A DNA stretch of 53,831 nt from Candidatus Kaiserbacteria bacterium (GCA_026713605.1 JAPOOC010000004.1:1-53831), one strand, 5' to 3'; shown: positions 9,211-19,151, counted from the stretch's first letter. Numbers and translations: made by a program. Notes: generated by a model not told the origin, from the sequence alone.

Positions 9211-10901
9211 ATAATCCATTCCACAGCAACAAAAAACTATTCAAGAGAAGAAAGAAAACACAGCACGCCCACCTGCACAAAACATATGTTGATAAAGCAA
9301 TCTCTCATGAGGAGTTCTCAGTACGAGACGGCGAGGGACACCTGCGCAGATCCATAGCAACCCACCAACTCTACTGGCTCGGTGCCGTATTTATGCTATT
9401 CGTATTAGTAATGCTATTCCGAACTGCCCACCTGCAGATCGCAGAAGGGGATCACTATACCCGCATCAGTGAAAATAATTCATTCGACCGCATGGCAGTG
9501 CTACCAATCCGAGGGAATATATATGACAGACATGGCGCACCGATTGCATGGAATGTGGGAGAAGCCGGTAACACCGTGCCAGAGCGACGGTACCCAGGGG
9601 AAGGGTTCAGTTCACTCCTTGGATTCATACGATACCCAAAGCAGGACACGGGAGGAGAGTATTACCGCCGAGAAACAGAAGGAGCCGGAGGGCTGGAACA
9701 AAAGTATAATTTTTTACTTGCCGGAGGAAGCGGGTCAATTGTACTGGAAAAAGACGCAGGCGGCAGTGTCATCTCTGAGCTCTACATAGAAGAGCCAACA
9801 GACGGAGACACAGTAGAAGTGTCCCTCGACGCAGATATACAAAAGATGCTCTACACGGCAATCAAGCAAACAGCGGAAGAGCGAGAGTTTCAGAGCGGCT
9901 CCGGTAGCATGCTGGATGTGCAGACCGGCGAGATCATCGCACTCGTGTCATACCCCGACTTTGACAATAATATACTCGTGAACCGAAAGGAGAAAATACC
10001 AAAAAACTATCTCCAAGAGCAAGATGAAGGAGTGTTTGTACACCGAGCAGTTTCCGGACTATACAGCCCCGGCTCAACCGTGAAACCATTTTTCGCTGTT
10101 GCCGCACTGCAAGAAGAAATTGTCGCACCAACCGACATCATAACCAGCAAAGGGTCTATCACCGTGCAGAACCCATACGACCCAGACATTGTATACACCT
10201 ATAAAGATTGGAAACCACATGGCGACCTCACAATGTATGATGCAATAGCACAATCATCCAATGTGTATTTCTACTATGTCGGCGGCGGCTACGGACACAT
10301 AGATAAAGGACTCGGCATTGACCGTTTGAATTTCTATGCCGAGATGTTCGGATTCGGCCGACCAACAGCCATAGGCGTATTTCATGAACCAGAAGGATTA
10401 GTACCAAACCCAAAATGGAAAAAAGAGCGATACGGTGAAGGGTGGACTATCGGCGACACCTATAACACAGTCATCGGACAGTATGCATTTCAAGTAACAC
10501 CACTCCAGCTCGCCCGCGCAACAGCAGCAATCGCAAACGGCGGCATGCTTCTTGAACCACACTTAGAAAATAACAAACAGTCAAAAAAAGTCCGACTGGC
10601 AATAGCAGAAGAAAGTTTAGCAATGGTACGAGTAGGAATGAGAAAAACAATTGTAGAAGGAACAGCAAGAACACTGCACACAGACGCATATAACCTTGCG
10701 GCAAAAACAGGAACAGCACAGGTAGGCACAGACGGTCTCCTCAACTCCCTCCTAATCGGATTTTTTCCGTATGAAAAACCAGCATACGCCTTCGTCATTG
10801 TCATGGAGCGCAGCGAACAAGAAAGCGGCGCCATAGTCGCAGCAAGAAAATTCTTCAACGCAGTGATGACCAAGCACCCACACTACATGACCGGCAAATA
10901 G
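9207..10901 (+). CDS. mrdA: class B penicillin-binding protein (PBP2)
   Basis: YSPGSTVKPFFAVAAL (SxxK), QSSNVYFYYVGG (SxN), AAKTGTAQVG (KTG); N-terminal TM; start at MNNPFHSNKKLFKRRKK. Confidence 0.93.
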   Translation: MNNPFHSNKKLFKRRKKTQHAHLHKTYVDKAISHEEFSVRDGEGHLRRSIATHQLYWLGAVFMLFVLVMLFRTAHLQIAEGDHYTRISENNSFDRMAVLPIRGNIYDRHGAPIAWNVGEAGNTVPERRYPGEGFSSLLGFIRYPKQDTGGEYYRRETEGAGGLEQKYNFLLAGGSGSIVLEKDAGGSVISELYIEEPTDGDTVEVSLDADIQKMLYTAIKQTAEEREFQSGSGSMLDVQTGEIIALVSYPDFDNNILVNRKEKIPKNYLQEQDEGVFVHRAVSGLYSPGSTVKPFFAVAALQEEIVAPTDIITSKGSITVQNPYDPDIVYTYKDWKPHGDLTMYDAIAQSSNVYFYYVGGGYGHIDKGLGIDRLNFYAEMFGFGRPTAIGVFHEPEGLVPNPKWKKERYGEGWTIGDTYNTVIGQYAFQVTPLQLARATAAIANGGMLLEPHLENNKQSKKVRLAIAEESLAMVRVGMRKTIVEGTARTLHTDAYNLAAKTGTAQVGTDGLLNSLLIGFFPYEKPAYAFVIVMERSEQESGAIVAARKFFNAVMTKHPHYMTGK

Positions 10902-10936
10902 TCACCGCACCCAAAGAAAGCATATGCCCCACAAAA

Positions 10937-11407
10937 TCAACAAGAGATATCAACAACAGTAGGGCGAATAACAGACCTATAATCATCAGATTGCATAGCA
11001 ATACTGGCAGTGCGCTCACCACAGTTAAAGACAATGCGCTCATTAGCAAATAGCTTTTGATCAGCATACACCGTAAGATTAAAAAGCGTGCCAAACGGCG
11101 GCACCGCACCCGGCAGTATCCCATCAGTAATGTCAGCCAACTCCTCCCGAGTGGCAAAACGGATATTTTTTGTTTGCAACACCGCACGCAACTTACTATT
11201 TTTAAACTTCGTATCACCAGGAACAACCACCTGCACAAAACCAACATCAGTTGAAAGAATAAGCGCCTTCGCCCCTTCCGAAAGAGAGTAGTCCTTGCGT
11301 ATCACCGCCATCTCCTCGCTGGTAGTACCTGCCGCATGCTCCATAAAAGAATACGGAACCCCCTGCTCATCAAGAAGTGAGCGAATAGATGAAACAATAG
11401 GATGCAT
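10937..11407 (-). CDS. YbaK/EbsC-family aminoacyl-tRNA deacylase
   Basis: MHPIVSSIRSLLDEQGVPYSFMEHAAGTTSEEMAVIRK...KALILSTD...VVVPGDTKFKNSKLR...GAVPPFG. Confidence 0.88.
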   Translation of the reverse strand: MHPIVSSIRSLLDEQGVPYSFMEHAAGTTSEEMAVIRKDYSLSEGAKALILSTDVGFVQVVVPGDTKFKNSKLRAVLQTKNIRFATREELADITDGILPGAVPPFGTLFNLTVYADQKLFANERIVFNCGERTASIAMQSDDYRSVIRPTVVDISC

Positions 11408-11511
11408 ACAAAAACAGTGTACAGGGTTGCGGGGGGTTCAGGTGCGCCATATAATTCTGTTTTACTTGAAACGCTGAACCGTGGTTAACAGGTGTTGAGT
11501 AAGATAAAACA

Positions 11512-12111
11512 CTACTCATTTTCACGCTCACGCTTGAAATACTCACTCGAAATCCGTTGTTTGAGTTCAAATAGAAGGTGGGAAAAAATCGAATCTGAAT
11601 TATCTCCGTGAGGATCTGAAGGTCCTTCAGACAAAGTTCCTGCTTCAGCTTTTTCATAGGAGGAGTCATGCAGTTCGTTAGCAAGTTGTACATCATCCCA
11701 GGAAACATCGGAGAAATCAACATCTTCAAAATGGTCTGACAGAATCTGTGCCCGCTCATTATCGTTCCTATTCTTTGCGTAATAATACTCTCTCGTTCTT
11801 TCTTCTAGCTCCTGATATCCTTCGGGATATTTCCCCATCCGTGAAGAATCCTCTTGCATGTTGTAATAAAGAGTCAAATCTTCTCTTGAAGGTCTATCGT
11901 CTTCCCACAAGCCCTCATTCTTGTACGCACTGATAATCTCATCTAGCTTAAACTTTTCTCCCATTCTTTTTAAGCCGCTCTCAGTTCTTTCAAGCTCTTT
12001 TTCTTTTTCTTTAATTATTTGGGATAATTCTTTTCTCCTCTCTGCCATTAATTGATCAATTTCATTCCCCCCCCCTCTTTTTTCAATTTTTTTATTCTCA
12101 TTAAATTTCAT
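11512..12111 (-). CDS. hypothetical coiled-coil, acidic protein
   Basis: 199 aa, charged; no recognised motif. Confidence 0.6.
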   Translation of the reverse strand: MKFNENKKIEKRGGGNEIDQLMAERRKELSQIIKEKEKELERTESGLKRMGEKFKLDEIISAYKNEGLWEDDRPSREDLTLYYNMQEDSSRMGKYPEGYQELEERTREYYYAKNRNDNERAQILSDHFEDVDFSDVSWDDVQLANELHDSSYEKAEAGTLSEGPSDPHGDNSDSIFSHLLFELKQRISSEYFKRERENE

Positions 12112-12295
12112 ACTATATATAATTTCAACTTAATAATTATATAAATAGTATGCCATACCAAACGAGAAGTTACAGGAAGTTACAGTTTGGATTACCATGA
12201 AGTGCAATAATCACTAAAATTAGAATTTATTAACCACAACTTAGTACTTCAAGCGAGTCAACATCTTGTGTATTGTGAGAAATGCAGATACATCA

Positions 12296-12574
12296 CTACT
12301 TTGTGTCAATAGTCGCCATAGTACGATTCTTCGCCTTACCAGTAAAGTTTGTTTTCCGACGCGTGATAAACCGAACGACACCATCCTGCAGAGCAAACAG
12401 CGTGTGATCTTTACCAACACCGATACCTTTACCAGCAAGAATACGCAACCCCCGCTGCCGAACCAACACCTCACCAGTACGCACCTGCTGACCATCACCC
12501 CGCTTAATGCCGAGAAACTTGGGCTTTGAATCGCGTAAACTTTTTGCGGAACCTCCCGCTTTCCTATGTGCCAT
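12296..12574 (-). CDS. rpmA: 50S ribosomal protein L27
   Basis: [62 protein letters not shown]. Confidence 0.95.
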   Translation of the reverse strand: MAHRKAGGSAKSLRDSKPKFLGIKRGDGQQVRTGEVLVRQRGLRILAGKGIGVGKDHTLFALQDGVVRFITRRKTNFTGKAKNRTMATIDTK

Positions 12575-12595
12575 AATGCTATCAGTATACAGCAT

Positions 12596-12913
12596 ATGAA
12601 AGATTTTTACAACGAATGGTATGTGATAATAGTAGTCGTATTAGTAGGAATAGGCATGTTCATGCTCGGCGGACTATTCGTACACTCACTATACAAACCA
12701 GCAAAAGCCACAGCAGACATACACCTCAAACCACTGGCAGTTGAACAACAAAACACCAACATGCGACGAGTGTACGCCTCAAAACAAGGCAAACGCTACT
12801 ACCCCTGGTGGTGCGACGCAGGCAACACCATCGCCAAAGAAAACAAAGTGTGGTACAACACCCCAGAAAAAGCAAAAAAAGAAGGATACACCATCGCAAA
12901 AGGATGCCAGTAG
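12596..12913 (+). CDS. single-TM protein with C-terminal [14 protein letters not shown] module
   Basis: [78 protein letters not shown]. Confidence 0.75.
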   Translation: MKDFYNEWYVIIVVVLVGIGMFMLGGLFVHSLYKPAKATADIHLKPLAVEQQNTNMRRVYASKQGKRYYPWWCDAGNTIAKENKVWYNTPEKAKKEGYTIAKGCQ

Positions 12914-12942
12914 CAAAATGAGATATACTAATACTGTAATCT

Positions 12943-13110
12943 ATGAAAGACATAACATTTCAGCACAAGGAGAACCGACTGCGCCCCGAAGTAGCCACAC
13001 GCATTGAAAAGGATAAAAAAGATTGGGAAGAAGGGCGAAGAGAAAATTTCTCAAAACCACTTACAGATACCGCAAAAATAGACACATGGCTTAATACACG
13101 AGCATCATAA
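12943..13110 (+). CDS. 55-aa ORF (X1), shares its first codons with the gene at 16067
   Basis: Below the track cutoff: MKDITFQHKENRLRPEVATRIEKDKKDWEEGRRENFSKPLTDTAKIDTWLNTRAS. First 26 nt identical to 16067-16092. Confidence 0.5.
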   Translation: MKDITFQHKENRLRPEVATRIEKDKKDWEEGRRENFSKPLTDTAKIDTWLNTRAS

Positions 13111-13152
13111 GGGGGTGTTGCTTGCTAATGTTGTTGTGGCAGAATATCAACA

Positions 13153-13983
13153 ATGGCGTTACGAAAAAACAATGGAGGCGGCATTGCGTTAATATCTGGT
13201 GACAAAGCCCATAAAGTTCTCCGGTATATTGCCAAATATGACAATCAGAGTAAGAAGACATCATCTCTCATGATTTATCCTGTGAGGGGGAAAGAAGACA
13301 CCAATCCGTACATCCTCAGGAAAATTTGTTCGGGTAAGGTGGAGCGTGAGGAAGAATCAAGCGCAAGGGGTCTGAAAATAAACTTTCACACAAGCGGTGA
13401 ATATCATATATCTGGCGGTGGTTTTAATAAGGGCAAGGGTGGGGGTAATCCATATAAAGCGCAAATAGCGTATAAACCCAATGCTCCCGGCTACTACCTG
13501 TCCCTTGCAGCAATAACCGATCACACCCGATGTCCAATTATTACAAATTTGAGGCAGGAGAGGAATAAGAAGATAGATATTCTATTTGAAATGCCGCCAG
13601 GCGGGGACGGGTGTGTGTTCATTGTGTTTATACGATTGAACAAAGGCGATGGGTACACAATACAAGGAAACACTGACAGGGGTCCAGGAGGTAGTGTGAC
13701 ATTAGATCCTGAATTAAAGGAAAGAATATGGTGGTATGTTAATGGTTTTTGTGTGCGACTTGCCGGTGGAAGCGCCTTTACTCTTAACAAAGACGGAATA
13801 GTTCCACAAGTTCTCGCAGAGGACATCTCTTCGAACGGCTGCATCTACTTAGTTTTGTGTATACCAGCGATACGCAGGGATAGGAACTTAGTGAACAGCA
13901 GAACATTAAAAAATGCGGTGATAGCACAAGTAAGTGAAATGGGCAGAGAAGTCACCACCCCATCACTTGTGTTGTTGTGGTAG
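13153..13983 (+). CDS. hypothetical protein (Y1)
   Basis: 276 aa, Gly-rich, no recognised motif; its C-terminal coding end is repeated at 16476-16540. Confidence 0.65.
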   Translation: MALRKNNGGGIALISGDKAHKVLRYIAKYDNQSKKTSSLMIYPVRGKEDTNPYILRKICSGKVEREEESSARGLKINFHTSGEYHISGGGFNKGKGGGNPYKAQIAYKPNAPGYYLSLAAITDHTRCPIITNLRQERNKKIDILFEMPPGGDGCVFIVFIRLNKGDGYTIQGNTDRGPGGSVTLDPELKERIWWYVNGFCVRLAGGSAFTLNKDGIVPQVLAEDISSNGCIYLVLCIPAIRRDRNLVNSRTLKNAVIAQVSEMGREVTTPSLVLLW

Positions 13984-14127
13984 GGACTTCTTATTTTTGT
14001 GATTATGCAGGAACTATCGCAACACCTTGGGCACCCTTTTCAAGCCATTCACATCTCATAGATCTCCAAATAATGTAGCAACAAGTAAATAAAATGGTAC
14101 TACTATGATTAGGTTCCCATAGGTACA

Positions 14128-15828
14128 ATGGATAACATGGTTACACTGAGCAACCTTTCTAACACATCTGCCCATATAGATTTTAGCGGTGCCTTAGCGG
14201 CATTCGGCTTAATTTTTACTGTATACCAACTTCGTAAACCCAGTTGGGAAATTGTTTTGCACATAAGAAGTTGGTGGCAGAGACACCTTGTTTGGATATT
14301 TGGTGGCATCGCCCTTTTGTTAGTGTTGATTAAAGCGGTGGCACCCCTATCTTCCAGTTTGGTTTTGTTTCTTGAGGTTGGGGCATATATCTCCTTCATT
14401 CTTTCCCCCTTATCGTTACTATATTTTTCCACAAAAACAAAGAAACTTTTTAAGGGAAGGGAGAGGAGGTTCTACGCAGAGATGAGTTCGGCAATTGCCA
14501 CAACAAATGATGACTACGCTCGCCCTGTCGTAAAAATACTGTTAGATAATCTGGATGACATCTGCCTATCCGCGAAAAAGTATTTTAATCACACGACAGG
14601 AGGTGAAAGCAAAGTGACAGAAGAAGAGAGAACAACCTCTTTAGCACGATCAGTGCTTAATGTGTTTCTAAGTGATGAATCAGTGGCGAAAATTCTTACA
14701 ACAAAAAATCTTGCCGCCCTTCGCCACCTTTTTGTTACTATACAGAAACACAATTTGGGCGATGAAATCGAAACAGGCCTCTCTAAGATATTTCACAATC
14801 TTTACAATGACAATGAATCATTCTTTTACAAACACCTTGACTATGTAGGTCTTTCAATCTCTTCCAGCATCTATAAAACCATCTTTGGTTCTAATGATTT
14901 TCTGAATAATTTTAACCCATACCCTCCTTTTTATTTTAGGGATAAACCTCCGAGTCCATTGAGTGTGAGAGTAATAGTACATGCTTTGTCTTGCGGAATA
15001 AGGACACACTTAACGAAAGGGAACGCACCTTTAAAATCCCTTAATCGTACAGCACCAAGAAATATCAACCTTGGCCTTGAACATCTTTCTGAAATTTTTA
15101 ATAGCACATGTTTAAAAATGAATATCAAGGAATCTCGCAATTCTGATGTTGGGTATTCAATGAAAGATTGGCGGGACATATTAAACACCATCGCTCTCTT
15201 TCTCGTCCACAATTACTCATTTTTAGCACGCAGGGAAAATGTGAATAAAAATGTGAAACGCATGGAGGGAGAAACTTCAGAAGCAGACTTTTACTCAAAC
15301 ATGACAATAAATGCCGGTATTGCGGCATCCTTGTGTGAAGCGATTAAATCACTTTCATGTGTCGAGAATTATAACTCCATACACTCCATCAATGTTAATT
15401 TGTTTCGCGGGTTAAGGGGGCACTATGAAAAATACAAAAAAGGATATGAGAAACCATTCGAGAATGCGTTGTGGAGAGAGATCAAAGATAATGTTGCACT
15501 TCGTGGCTATCCGGCAACATTAAGGACATATCTTGGCTTTATAGGGGTTCACCTTGTCAGCAAAGGAAGAGAGGGAGAGTGGATGAGTAACCAAATTGAG
15601 AGAGTCCGAAGATTGTTGTATATTGATTTAAAGCCTCTCATAGATAGGTGTGAAAAAATGATTGATAAAACCGACATCAAAGAAGCACTCTTACCGACTC
15701 ATTGTATGGACTACAGAAAGGGGAAATTTATTTATATATACCGCGGTGGATCGGAAAAAGAGATTGACCCGCCGAAAGATGGCGCCAAGTCCGCCTTCTT
15801 GGAAGGCATTGATGATCTAGCGCATTAA
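14128..15828 (+). CDS. hypothetical membrane protein with large helical soluble domain
   Basis: Hydrophobic segments within the first ~100 aa (HLVWIFGGIALLLVLIKAVAPL; LFLEVGAYISFILSPLSLLYF) then ~450 aa soluble. Confidence 0.7.
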   Translation: MDNMVTLSNLSNTSAHIDFSGALAAFGLIFTVYQLRKPSWEIVLHIRSWWQRHLVWIFGGIALLLVLIKAVAPLSSSLVLFLEVGAYISFILSPLSLLYFSTKTKKLFKGRERRFYAEMSSAIATTNDDYARPVVKILLDNLDDICLSAKKYFNHTTGGESKVTEEERTTSLARSVLNVFLSDESVAKILTTKNLAALRHLFVTIQKHNLGDEIETGLSKIFHNLYNDNESFFYKHLDYVGLSISSSIYKTIFGSNDFLNNFNPYPPFYFRDKPPSPLSVRVIVHALSCGIRTHLTKGNAPLKSLNRTAPRNINLGLEHLSEIFNSTCLKMNIKESRNSDVGYSMKDWRDILNTIALFLVHNYSFLARRENVNKNVKRMEGETSEADFYSNMTINAGIAASLCEAIKSLSCVENYNSIHSINVNLFRGLRGHYEKYKKGYEKPFENALWREIKDNVALRGYPATLRTYLGFIGVHLVSKGREGEWMSNQIERVRRLLYIDLKPLIDRCEKMIDKTDIKEALLPTHCMDYRKGKFIYIYRGGSEKEIDPPKDGAKSAFLEGIDDLAH

Positions 15829-16066
15829 TCTAAGGAACGATATTGTGAAAACGCATAAATACATGACTTGACACACGAGCATGTCTATCTCCCAATAGTC
15901 AAACCTCGTATTACTACGGCAAGCCCCTGCCTTTTCTTTTGCGATGCACTCGTTTCCTACTTGCACTGCTACACACCGTCGACCTTGTCTTTCATATTGA
16001 CTTTATAATGTTGGTGTAGATGGATGGGGCAACCCACTGCCTGCATTAACAAGATAAAAATCAATT

Positions 16067-16480
16067 ATGAAAGACATAACATTTCAGCACAAAGGGAGCG
16101 GCATTAAGATCACCTTCTCTTCCAATGTGCCAAAAAGAACAGACCTTTCACCAGCAGAGCTGAAAAAGCATGAGGAAGAGAGTGAAATGATGGAAAGCAA
16201 AACAAGTTTTCACTGTCCTACTTGCATGTTTCACAAGCCAATAAGGGATAGGGAACTGACAATGGCACTTGATTGTGCAACAATCAATCCAGAGGTTAAG
16301 AAGTCCTTGTACGAATATCTGTGTATTCAATGTGCCACCAACATTAAAGGAGGTGCGTATAACTGGTATACATGGATACAGAAACTTATCCGCTCAGGTC
16401 TGCGTAACTGCTCTGAGGGCAGAAAAAACATGATAAAAGATGCGCATGATATGGGGTATAAGGTTGTAGAAGAAAATTAA
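16067..16480 (+). CDS. hypothetical protein with putative zinc-binding Cys pairs (X2)
   Basis: MKDITFQHKGSGIKITF...FHCPTCMFHKP...YEYLCIQCATN. Confidence 0.65.
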   Translation: MKDITFQHKGSGIKITFSSNVPKRTDLSPAELKKHEEESEMMESKTSFHCPTCMFHKPIRDRELTMALDCATINPEVKKSLYEYLCIQCATNIKGGAYNWYTWIQKLIRSGLRNCSEGRKNMIKDAHDMGYKVVEEN

Positions 16481-16540
16481 AAAATGCAGTGACAGCACAA
16501 GCAAAAGAAATCACCACCCCATCACTTGTGTTGTCGTGGT
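16476..16540 (+). pseudogene. remnant of a second copy of the 13153 gene
   Basis: KNAVTAQAKEITTPSLVLSW* in frame versus KNAVIAQVSEMGREVTTPSLVLLW* at 13911-13983; identity continues past the stop (GGACTTCTTATNTTTGTGATT). Confidence 0.75.
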
Positions 16541-16798
16541 AGGGACTTCTTATCTTTGTGATTGGGTTGCTATATGTGTCTGGTTTTTCCTCCCGCTGAT
16601 TAGTTACTGTCATAGTTACTCATGGTATTGCATACAAAAAAGTCAAGCATTTCACCACAAGGAAAAGTCAAGCTAGATTTTCCTTTTAACTGTAAGGCAT
16701 TCTTTAGTTTTCCAGTGGAGGATTTTAATGGCTATTATGAAGGGTTACAATAAATAAGAAAGTACTGCTTATTGGGGTCGGTGCATCGTATATTTCTT

Positions 16799-18076
16799 AT
16801 GACAAGAGAGCGTAATAAAAATACTAGTTGTTTAATAGACATGGGAACGGGTGACTATGCAGATATTGAAAAATTTTTTAATAAATTAAATGAAGATCAA
16901 AGCCACTTTGTTAATTCAAACGATGAATCAACTCCTATAGGGTGTGTTAAAGAGATGGTGGACACCATACCAGATAGTTTTTGGAGGAAAAAAAATTTAA
17001 AAATACTTGATCCTTGTGCTGGTAATGGTAACTTTCATGCATATATTTTTAATAAAAAAACAAAGATAGAAAATTTAATTTTTAATGAGATAAATGATAA
17101 GAGAGTGAAAAACATAAGAAAAATATTTGGAAATAGCGCCAATATAAGTTTAAAAAACTTTTTAGAATTTAATGAGAGCGAGGAATATGATTTGGTGGTT
17201 TCTAATCCGCCATACGCAAAGTTTAATTCAAAGGGAAGGACTGCAAAAAATCATAATCTTTCAAGAGATTTTATAAGGAAAGCGATAAAGATAACAAAAA
17301 AGAATGGCTTTATACTTTTTATCGTCCCTGATAATTGGATGTCTTTTGCAGACAGAAATGATGTAGTCGAAATTTTGAGTCAATATCAGTTTTTGCATTT
17401 AAATATTCATGGAGCAAAGAAATGGTTTCCCAAGATAGGATCTTCATTTTCTTGGTTTTTGTTGCAGAAAACAAAAAATAGCAAACCATTTACTGTTGAA
17501 AATTTTTACAAAGTAAAATCTACTGAAAGGGTAAAGATTGATCCTGGTGTTCGTTTTATTCCGCTATACTATTCACCAGTTGTAAAATCTATCATTGATA
17601 AAACAATCAATGCTGATAATGAAAAGTATCAAATTGAAACTTCAAGCGATCTACACAAGCATACAAAAAAAGATTTGCTTTCTGTCCATAAAAACAATAT
17701 ATATAGGTATAAGGTGATACATACCCCAACTCAAGTTGTGTGGAGTAAAAGACCACATAAATATCAAAGTGGATATAAAGTTTTCATATCTCTCACCAAT
17801 CAGTACAGTACTTTTATTAATCGAAATTGTGGTGCGACGCAGAGCGTTGCATTTATTCGATGTAAGAGTAAGGAGGAAGCAGAGCAAGTGAAGGGAGAGT
17901 TAGATAGCCCTATTTACTCTTTCTTAAACAATGTTACAAGATATGGCAATTTTAATAACATACGAGTGCTACAGCATTTCCCTAAAATTAGAAGTTTCCT
18001 GCTCACAAAAAAAGAAAGAAGTTTTGTTGAGACATTTAACAAAGAATATTACAAGAGGATGTCAACAAGGAAATAA
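16799..18076 (+). CDS. adenine-specific DNA methyltransferase (NPPY class)
   Basis: ILDPCAGNGNFHAYIF SAM motif; DLVVSNPPYAKF catalytic motif; lower GC than its neighbours. Confidence 0.9.
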   Translation: MTRERNKNTSCLIDMGTGDYADIEKFFNKLNEDQSHFVNSNDESTPIGCVKEMVDTIPDSFWRKKNLKILDPCAGNGNFHAYIFNKKTKIENLIFNEINDKRVKNIRKIFGNSANISLKNFLEFNESEEYDLVVSNPPYAKFNSKGRTAKNHNLSRDFIRKAIKITKKNGFILFIVPDNWMSFADRNDVVEILSQYQFLHLNIHGAKKWFPKIGSSFSWFLLQKTKNSKPFTVENFYKVKSTERVKIDPGVRFIPLYYSPVVKSIIDKTINADNEKYQIETSSDLHKHTKKDLLSVHKNNIYRYKVIHTPTQVVWSKRPHKYQSGYKVFISLTNQYSTFINRNCGATQSVAFIRCKSKEEAEQVKGELDSPIYSFLNNVTRYGNFNNIRVLQHFPKIRSFLLTKKERSFVETFNKEYYKRMSTRK

Positions 18077-18080
18077 TATT

Positions 18081-18596
18081 TTAGGTTTGCGTGCAGAATA
18101 TTGGCATTTTATCCTCCTTTTTCATCTTTTTTAAAATACTCTTCTCCCACTGTTTTGGCGGCAATGATATTTTTTCCTTTTTTCCGAATACCAATCGGTC
18201 TATTTTTGGCGCAAAGAACGCGTACACCTCCACCTCCTTTTTGAAATTTAAAAGAGATTGCAGTACAAAATAGTTTGTTGTCGAACATGTCCCTCTTTTT
18301 CTCGCCTTGCCCTTACCGCAATTATACGACTGAACTCTTTCTTTGAAATTCTGTGTAGTACTTCCAACCTTTAAAAGGTTCTTTCCTATGACGAATATGT
18401 AAACCAGCCCTCTCCGTCGCATGTCTGAATCCTTGGCATCTTCCCTTGGCATAATTTCAAGGCACTCCTTTTTGTTGTTTGGGCGTATGTTGCAAAGAGG
18501 TTTAAATTTTGACTTATTTGGAAGATCATTAAAGCCCAGGGTAATTTTCTTAAGATCATTGATTTTTAAAGGATTGTCGTTTCTATTTTTTGACAT
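18081..18596 (-). CDS. GIY-YIG-like nuclease-fold protein (paralog 1)
   Basis: GLVYIFVIGKNLLKVGSTTQNFKERVQSYNCGKG...STTNYFVLQSLL...VEVYAFFAP; convergent with the methyltransferase, 4-nt gap. Confidence 0.65.
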   Translation of the reverse strand: MSKNRNDNPLKINDLKKITLGFNDLPNKSKFKPLCNIRPNNKKECLEIMPREDAKDSDMRRRGLVYIFVIGKNLLKVGSTTQNFKERVQSYNCGKGKARKRGTCSTTNYFVLQSLLNFKKEVEVYAFFAPKIDRLVFGKKEKISLPPKQWEKSILKKMKKEDKMPIFCTQT

Positions 18597-18605
18597 ACTG
18601 TATTT

Positions 18606-19151
18606 TTATCTTTGAGTGCAAAGCACCGGCTTCCTGCCTTCTTCTGCCAGCGCTGCCAATATCTTTCGTTCCCAGTGTTTTGGGTTTGGTTCAACATCCA
18701 TCACAGTACCAAATATATCAGCGGCTTCTGTTTCTGGAAAAAATGCATATACATCAATAACCTTACCAAGCTTAAGAAATGATTGAAGACAGAAATAGTT
18801 TGTCGTTGAATTTTTTCCTGCTATTCTATACCTTGTTTTCCCTGTGTTATATGACTGCACTCTTTTTACAAAGGGGGTGATTGTTGATCCTACCTTTAGA
18901 ATTTTCCCATCTAAAACAAAAAGATACACTAACCCACTCCTTTTATCCACATTAAAGTCATCCGCATCTGTCTCATCAATCACCTCCAACTTCTCGTCTT
19001 TCTGGTTAGGCCTTAATTTGCAGAGGAAAGAAAAGTAATCACGATATTGAAAATTCTCTAGATATAAGTCAACCTTCTCTATCTCCTCACTCGTTACAAA
19101 ATTTTCATTTCTATTTGAGTATTTGTTGGCACTATGTTTTTTCTTTGTCAT
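18606..19151 (-). CDS. GIY-YIG-like nuclease-fold protein (paralog 2)
   Basis: GLVYLFVLDGKILKVGSTITPFVKRVQSYNTGKT...STTNYFCLQSFLKL...IDVYAFFPE; colinear with paralog 1 over most of its length. Confidence 0.65.
   Translation of the reverse strand: MTKKKHSANKYSNRNENFVTSEEIEKVDLYLENFQYRDYFSFLCKLRPNQKDEKLEVIDETDADDFNVDKRSGLVYLFVLDGKILKVGSTITPFVKRVQSYNTGKTRYRIAGKNSTTNYFCLQSFLKLGKVIDVYAFFPETEAADIFGTVMDVEPNPKHWERKILAALAEEGRKPVLCTQR

Noticed and set aside
12741-13007. ORF of 88 aa overlapping the 12596 gene
   Set aside because: Shifted frame of a clear TM-protein gene; K/T/P-rich translation typical of an out-of-frame reading.
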